24,667 bases of DNA from positions 1 to 24,667 of the IMG/VR virus record IMGVR_UViG_3300042472_000487; one strand, written 5' to 3'. Both the position numbers and the translations under genes were made by a program. Shown piece by piece: positions 20,620 to 24,667 of this stretch. This stretch comes from a virus. The notes beneath the pieces were generated by a model. The model had not been told where the DNA came from. It ran no database searches and was given only the letters and a program-made list of their open reading frames with translations. Numbering within the stretch: position 1 is the stretch's first letter; every line of letters begins with the position of its first letter.

Positions 20620-23600
20620 GTCTTTCCTGGAATCCAATCAAACTGCATAAGGTACTTAGCGTTTCCGCCTGAGGTACCCATTAGCGTAACAGGTAAGATC
20701 TTTGGCATCAAACGTGACAAAGCGTCTTGAGTCTTCTTTCGGTTCGTTGTGTACAGCGAGTACGAGGCGTACTTAGTCCCAGACCATGTGTGGTCAGAAG
20801 TAAAGCCTTGATAAAGGAATCCGCTGAATACGGTGTCACCATCAAAGAACTGCCCAGCACCGTTAGGCTCAACCATCCATTTAGACAAAGTAATTGATTG
20901 TCCTGCGCTGAGGCTCAATAGGAATGCGGGGTACTTGGTTCCCGAAGTGGTTGCGTTCATTTGGTAGGTGTACCTACCATCAACACCTACAGAGATAGAG
21001 TCAGCGGCTGTGGCGTCTGTCCAGTCTGTCCAAGTTGAACTGGTTCCCCATGACCCACCATAAACAACTTGTGGGAGGGCAGAGAAGTCAGCAGAAATAT
21101 AATATGCATTGTTTGCTGACACAGGTACGGCTACGTTAGAAACAACCGCAATCTTGTTGCCCGAAGCACCAGCCGTAATTTGAATACCTTCTGCTGGTGC
21201 CGTACTAATGGTTGGAAGAAGATTGGTGGTGTACCAAGATGTTGTAGAAGTGCTGGCGTTAGCGGTTCCATTCCATGCTTGGGTATTTAGAGTAAATCCA
21301 TTGTAATCTTGGTTGGTAGATGTTCCATCAAAGTATGAACGAAGTGCTGAACCTGCTTCAACTAGAACAGCATCCAATTGCCAAGTATCTCCGACAGTAC
21401 CAGTACCTAAACCATAAACACTTACTAAAGCATGCACGGCTCCAACTGGTGCAGTTCCCGTAACACTTATACGTTGTGAACTGGTCGTAAGGGTGCTGTT
21501 AGTAGTACTAGTACTTATACCAGTTCCTGCTGCGTTATACCAGTTAATTCCTATTTGTACTTGACGTAACGTTCCAGAAATTGACTTAACATAACCACTC
21601 GCTGTGTATGCTTGTCCTTCAGTAACTGGGAATGAGGCAAAATCAGAAAAGGTACCAGATAACCCTGTGCCAGTAGCGACTATTTGGTATGCCCAAGAAC
21701 CTGAACCCCACGTTCCAGCAACTCTAGTGTTAGTTGATCCGTTAGCATTCCAACCTGTCGTATTTGTTTCAAAACTAGGGTTTGGTAATAAGTTCTGACG
21801 TTTTGCAGTAAACGCTCCATCAAAGTATGGAAGTAGTACAGAACCTGTTTCTAACAGAATTCCATCTACTAATGCTGTTTCTGCTGTTTCTGTGTTAGCA
21901 CTATCAGAAGTAACTATATAAAGATTCGCTGTTGAACCATTAGGCGCTGTCCCAGTTACGGATATACGAAGCCAGTTGTTCATACCTATAGGAACTGAAA
22001 TAATGTTACTGGTTGAAAAAGTACCACCACCCCAACCTATTTGTGCATACATATTACGGGTAGCACCAGCAATGTTCTTTACATAAAAACTAAACGTATA
22101 TGAAGTTCCACTAACGGGAGTAAACGTTGTTGATGCGCCAGCAGACCCAGTACTTGGATCTGTAATTAACATTGAAGCAGTTCCAATAAAAGCACTTGCT
22201 GTACTTCTAGATAATGTGGCACTACCAAGACCAGCCCAACCTGTGGTATCTACTTCAAAGTTTGGATTAGTGATTAGGTTTGTACGGGTATTGCCAGTAA
22301 ACCAAGAAGCCGTAGAAGTAGAGGCGTTAACCGTTCCAGACCACCCCTTACTTATGATTCCGTATCCTTGGTAATCATTAACATATGTTCCATCAAAGTA
22401 TGGGAGAACAGATGCAGATTGTTCAATCATAACTGAATCAAGTTGTGCCGTGTCACCGATAGCACCAGCACTTGCGTTGAAAGTGATAGTTGCGCTCACT
22501 GCACCTGCTGGCGCAACACCAGTTGCAGATAATATTGTTGCAGTCGCACAAGTTTGCGAAGTTCCGCTTGATGAACTCACATATCCTGCACTGTTGTACC
22601 AGTCAATCACAATCGCATAAGTCCTAGAGCCAACTGTCCTGAGCACCGTTCCAGTAACAGTGTAAGACTGATTTGGTATCGGTATGAAAGTTCTGTTTGC
22701 GCCACCAGTCAATGTTGATGTTGCAACAAACTGCCCAACCCATGATCCTGTGCCGAATGTTCCAGCAACACGGCTGATAGTAGAACGAAACGCACCCCAA
22801 GTTGCTGTATCAATTTCAAATGATGGGTTAGTCACAAGGTTGGTGCGTGTAACCGCAGGTTGTTGCGCCACGTTCCATGACACACCTGAATTAGTAAGGA
22901 ACCGTGGGTCAGCCACAAGGTTGGCACGTTGTGCGTGAACATTGAAGGTATAGAACGGAGCAGAAGCGCCTGTAGTTATCGTTACGTCAGAACCGCTAAC
23001 TGCGGTGATGTAGTCACGAACTGAGTCAAGGGTTCCTTTAGTACGGCGTAGGTATCCAATGTCATGGAGCAACGCACGGGTACGGGACACACCAATGTCA
23101 TTGACATTAAGTTCCAATCCAAGCATGCTTGCAAGTTGTTCAATACCTTCTGCTTCTGCAAGTAGAGGGTCATGCTGGGTCATGATGGAATCAATAAGAG
23201 TACGACTACGGTCTAGTTCAAATCCAAAAGTATCAATAAAACGCTCTAATTGAGTGTTGCCTCTATCAGCGTCACGATAATACTTAGGTACACGTTTCCA
23301 CATAGCATCTTTGGATCCGTAATCTTTTGGTACAAGTATTTCAATTGAAGCAAGTCGTTCATAGAAATATGAATTGCTGTCTTTAACGTAGTAGTAAGCA
23401 AACAAAGTGTAATAAGCCCATTTACCACTTACTGGCTTTTGTATTGCTAGTGGGCCAGCGTCAGTGGTAATTGTTATTGTCTCTTGGTGTAAGTATGTGT
23501 CAACTACACCACTGAACAACAACTGACCGTCAACAACTGTTTGAGGGAATCCCGAATCTGAATAGACAAGCGCCACGTTAATAAGTCCAGTAGCGCCTGC

Positions 23601-23891
23601 AACAACACTGCTCTCAACTGTAAAGCCATCAGTTAAAGACCAGTTTAAAACAACAGCGTTGTACTCAATTGCTTGTGCTTCAAATACATATTCATTTTCA
23701 TCAACGGCGGTAGTAGTTACACTTGATGGAAGTGTTGTGACTATTCCAGTAGATCGGATAGCGGCGTCAACGTCAGTTACGCTTGCACCAGCAGTTATCT
23801 GTAGGGCATCAGTACCACGAATAAATGAACCGACACCAGTTACGTCACCAGCACCTGTATACCGCCTGAGTCTGAACGATTCTCTTGCCAT
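20616..23891 (-). CDS. Large tail protein: gpI-like region plus carbohydrate-binding-like repeats
   Basis: The 1091-aa protein has an N-terminal beta-rich part (about 1-190). A helical part (about 195-300: MWKRVPKYYRDADRG, QLERFIDTFGFELDRSRTLIDSI, GIEQLASMLGLELN, RRTKGTLDSVRDYI) resembles tail protein I (P2 gpI) and joins the baseplate. From about 347 come repeated modules beginning TNLVTNPSFE, TNLITNPNFE or QNLLPNPSFE, with Trp/Gly/Ser-rich strands, and ending YFDG (about 347-532, 535-692, 697-889). A diverged fourth module runs at 889-1049. The fold is likely like the CBM4/9 jelly roll that binds sugars. It probably recognises host cell-wall polysaccharide. RBS GGAG lies 7 nt before the ATG. 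Confidence 0.85.
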   Translation of the reverse strand: MARESFRLRRYTGAGDVTGVGSFIRGTDALQITAGASVTDVDAAIRSTGIVTTLPSSVTTTAVDENEYVFEAQAIEYNAVVLNWSLTDGFTVESSVVAGATGLINVALVYSDSGFPQTVVDGQLLFSGVVDTYLHQETITITTDAGPLAIQKPVSGKWAYYTLFAYYYVKDSNSYFYERLASIEILVPKDYGSKDAMWKRVPKYYRDADRGNTQLERFIDTFGFELDRSRTLIDSIMTQHDPLLAEAEGIEQLASMLGLELNVNDIGVSRTRALLHDIGYLRRTKGTLDSVRDYITAVSGSDVTITTGASAPFYTFNVHAQRANLVADPRFLTNSGVSWNVAQQPAVTRTNLVTNPSFEIDTATWGAFRSTISRVAGTFGTGSWVGQFVATSTLTGGANRTFIPIPNQSYTVTGTVLRTVGSRTYAIVIDWYNSAGYVSSSSGTSQTCATATILSATGVAPAGAVSATITFNASAGAIGDTAQLDSVMIEQSASVLPYFDGTYVNDYQGYGIISKGWSGTVNASTSTASWFTGNTRTNLITNPNFEVDTTGWAGLGSATLSRSTASAFIGTASMLITDPSTGSAGASTTFTPVSGTSYTFSFYVKNIAGATRNMYAQIGWGGGTFSTSNIISVPIGMNNWLRISVTGTAPNGSTANLYIVTSDSANTETAETALVDGILLETGSVLLPYFDGAFTAKRQNLLPNPSFETNTTGWNANGSTNTRVAGTWGSGSWAYQIVATGTGLSGTFSDFASFPVTEGQAYTASGYVKSISGTLRQVQIGINWYNAAGTGISTSTTNSTLTTSSQRISVTGTAPVGAVHALVSVYGLGTGTVGDTWQLDAVLVEAGSALRSYFDGTSTNQDYNGFTLNTQAWNGTANASTSTTSWYTTNLLPTISTAPAEGIQITAGASGNKIAVVSNVAVPVSANNAYYISADFSALPQVVYGGSWGTSSTWTDWTDATAADSISVGVDGRYTYQMNATTSGTKYPAFLLSLSAGQSITLSKWMVEPNGAGQFFDGDTVFSGFLYQGFTSDHTWSGTKYASYSLYTTNRKKTQDALSRLMPKILPVTLMGTSGGNAKYLMQFDWIPGKT

Positions 23892-23893
23892 TG

Positions 23894-24667
23894 TTAGGCT
23901 CCAGCCACAATTCCGCCACTAGCCACCATTGTGTAGGTAGACGATGTAGCAAGTGCTAATAAAGATGTAGACGATGCTTGTACTCCAGTGAACCCACCAC
24001 TGCTGTCAATCACGTTGTTGACAGTCGTTGTAAATCGTGTGATTACTGCGTAGTCAACTCCGTTAACGTCAAGTATTGCTCGGTAAAGATCTCCCAAAGA
24101 AACCTTTCCTGCAAAGTCCATATTCTCAAATGAGAAGAGGTCTTGAATAGAGGTAAGGACGTTTGCAGAAACTGTTTGCTGTACAAAACCATCTTGTACT
24201 CGTATTGTCCCAACAATGTTTACTGGTGTGACAGTTACTGATGCCCCTACGTTTGATGTCACATAAGTGATTTCACGAGTAGACAAATAACTTTGTATTG
24301 TAGAAATGGTAGTTGCGTCTAGCACTAATGTGTTCGTAGACCCATAATTTGATTGAGGAGTGACTGCTCGTATTTGAACCACGTTACTTCCGTCAACATA
24401 TGCTGTTGCTTTTGTAATTCCTGGAATACGTAACAAGATATCTTCGTAGTCCTGTAGAGATACAGCACGGTCTTGAGTTCTAAACGATAGAGGAATATTT
24501 GTCTTCAATGAACTAATTGATTCAATATCCACACCTCCAGCAGCCCTAATAGTATTAGGGGTTATCTGAATACCATCTAGTGGTGGCTTATTGACAACAG
24601 TGGTGCTTTCAAGTGCCTTAATGGCGCCCACTAAAACGTTTCCTGCTGAACCACGACTACGTCGGTA
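23894..24667 (-). CDS. Baseplate J-like protein, N-terminus outside the window
   Basis: The frame stays open to the right edge, so the gene starts beyond 24667; the GTG at 24631 is an internal valine codon. Its visible part has the gpJ signature near the start (PLDGIQITPNTIRAAGG, then RAVSLQDYEDILLRIPGITKATAYVDG), followed by a beta-rich C-terminal half. In P2-like phages gpJ forms the baseplate wedge together with gpI, which is encoded next. The gene pair J-I therefore marks a baseplate module. The stop is 2 nt before the tail protein's start. Confidence 0.85.
   Translation of the reverse strand, partial: YRRSRGSAGNVLVGAIKALESTTVVNKPPLDGIQITPNTIRAAGGVDIESISSLKTNIPLSFRTQDRAVSLQDYEDILLRIPGITKATAYVDGSNVVQIRAVTPQSNYGSTNTLVLDATTISTIQSYLSTREITYVTSNVGASVTVTPVNIVGTIRVQDGFVQQTVSANVLTSIQDLFSFENMDFAGKVSLGDLYRAILDVNGVDYAVITRFTTTVNNVIDSSGGFTGVQASSTSLLALATSSTYTMVASGGIVAGA

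Noticed and set aside
1-24667. Integrase, lysogeny repressor or endolysin
   Set aside because: I found no tyrosine or serine recombinase, CI-like repressor or lysis enzyme. The window is partial, so lifestyle cannot be judged from it.

Overview
The window is a piece of a tailed double-stranded DNA phage genome (Caudoviricetes). Genes are tightly packed, many joined by ATGA or TAATG overlaps, and almost all lie on the minus strand. There is no rRNA, tRNA, IS element or CRISPR array, and no gene-free stretch over 300 bases. The gene set resembles phages of Actinobacteria: a small protein ending in CGARVWIE, an ssDNA-binding protein with a short Cys cluster, a MerR-like HTH protein, Cas4-like nuclease, RecA and a family A DNA polymerase. 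The moderate to low GC would suit a low-GC aquatic actinobacterium. The host is inference. Baseplate J-like and tail protein I-like genes point to a baseplate of the contractile-tail type.

Layout from right to left, in the direction of minus-strand transcription. (1) 24667-20616 holds the tail tip: a baseplate J-like protein cut by the window edge and a 1091-residue tail protein with a gpI-like region and carbohydrate-binding-like repeats. (2) 20619-19543 holds a small membrane protein and a Rossmann/SLOG-like protein. (3) 19098-19534 holds the only two rightward genes, both small and basic, behind a promoter-operator and a strongly folded leader RNA (18949-19082). (4) 18898-11337 is the replication operon: initiator with an embedded origin, a 133-aa protein, DnaC-like loader, a protein of unknown function, DnaB-like helicase, primase, a small Cys protein, SNF2-type helicase, a 144-aa protein, MerR-like protein and ssDNA-binding protein. 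(5) 11333-4434 is the polymerase and recombination part: DNA polymerase, a 117-aa protein, Zn-ribbon protein, RecA, a PD-(D/E)XK protein, Cas4-like nuclease, a coiled-coil protein overlapping it by 161 nt, a clavaminate-synthase-like dioxygenase, a 66-aa protein and a resolvase. (6) 4389-1 is a run of small, mostly basic and low-complexity proteins, including a SpoVS homologue and two tiny CKxCGC peptides.

Genes 18898 to 4434 together make a nearly self-contained replisome and recombination set. The initiator probably binds four palindromic iterons inside its own gene, and an AT-rich repeat block beside them would melt. The DnaC-like protein would load the DnaB-like helicase, with primase, polymerase and ssDNA-binding protein following. 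RecA, the Cas4-like nuclease and two resolvase-like nucleases would process recombination intermediates.

The signals I rate highest are the lambda-style origin at 18451-18592, the folded RNA at 18992-19082 that exposes sequences matching the 3' tail of 16S rRNA, the SpoVS homologue, and the HTE-type dioxygenase.
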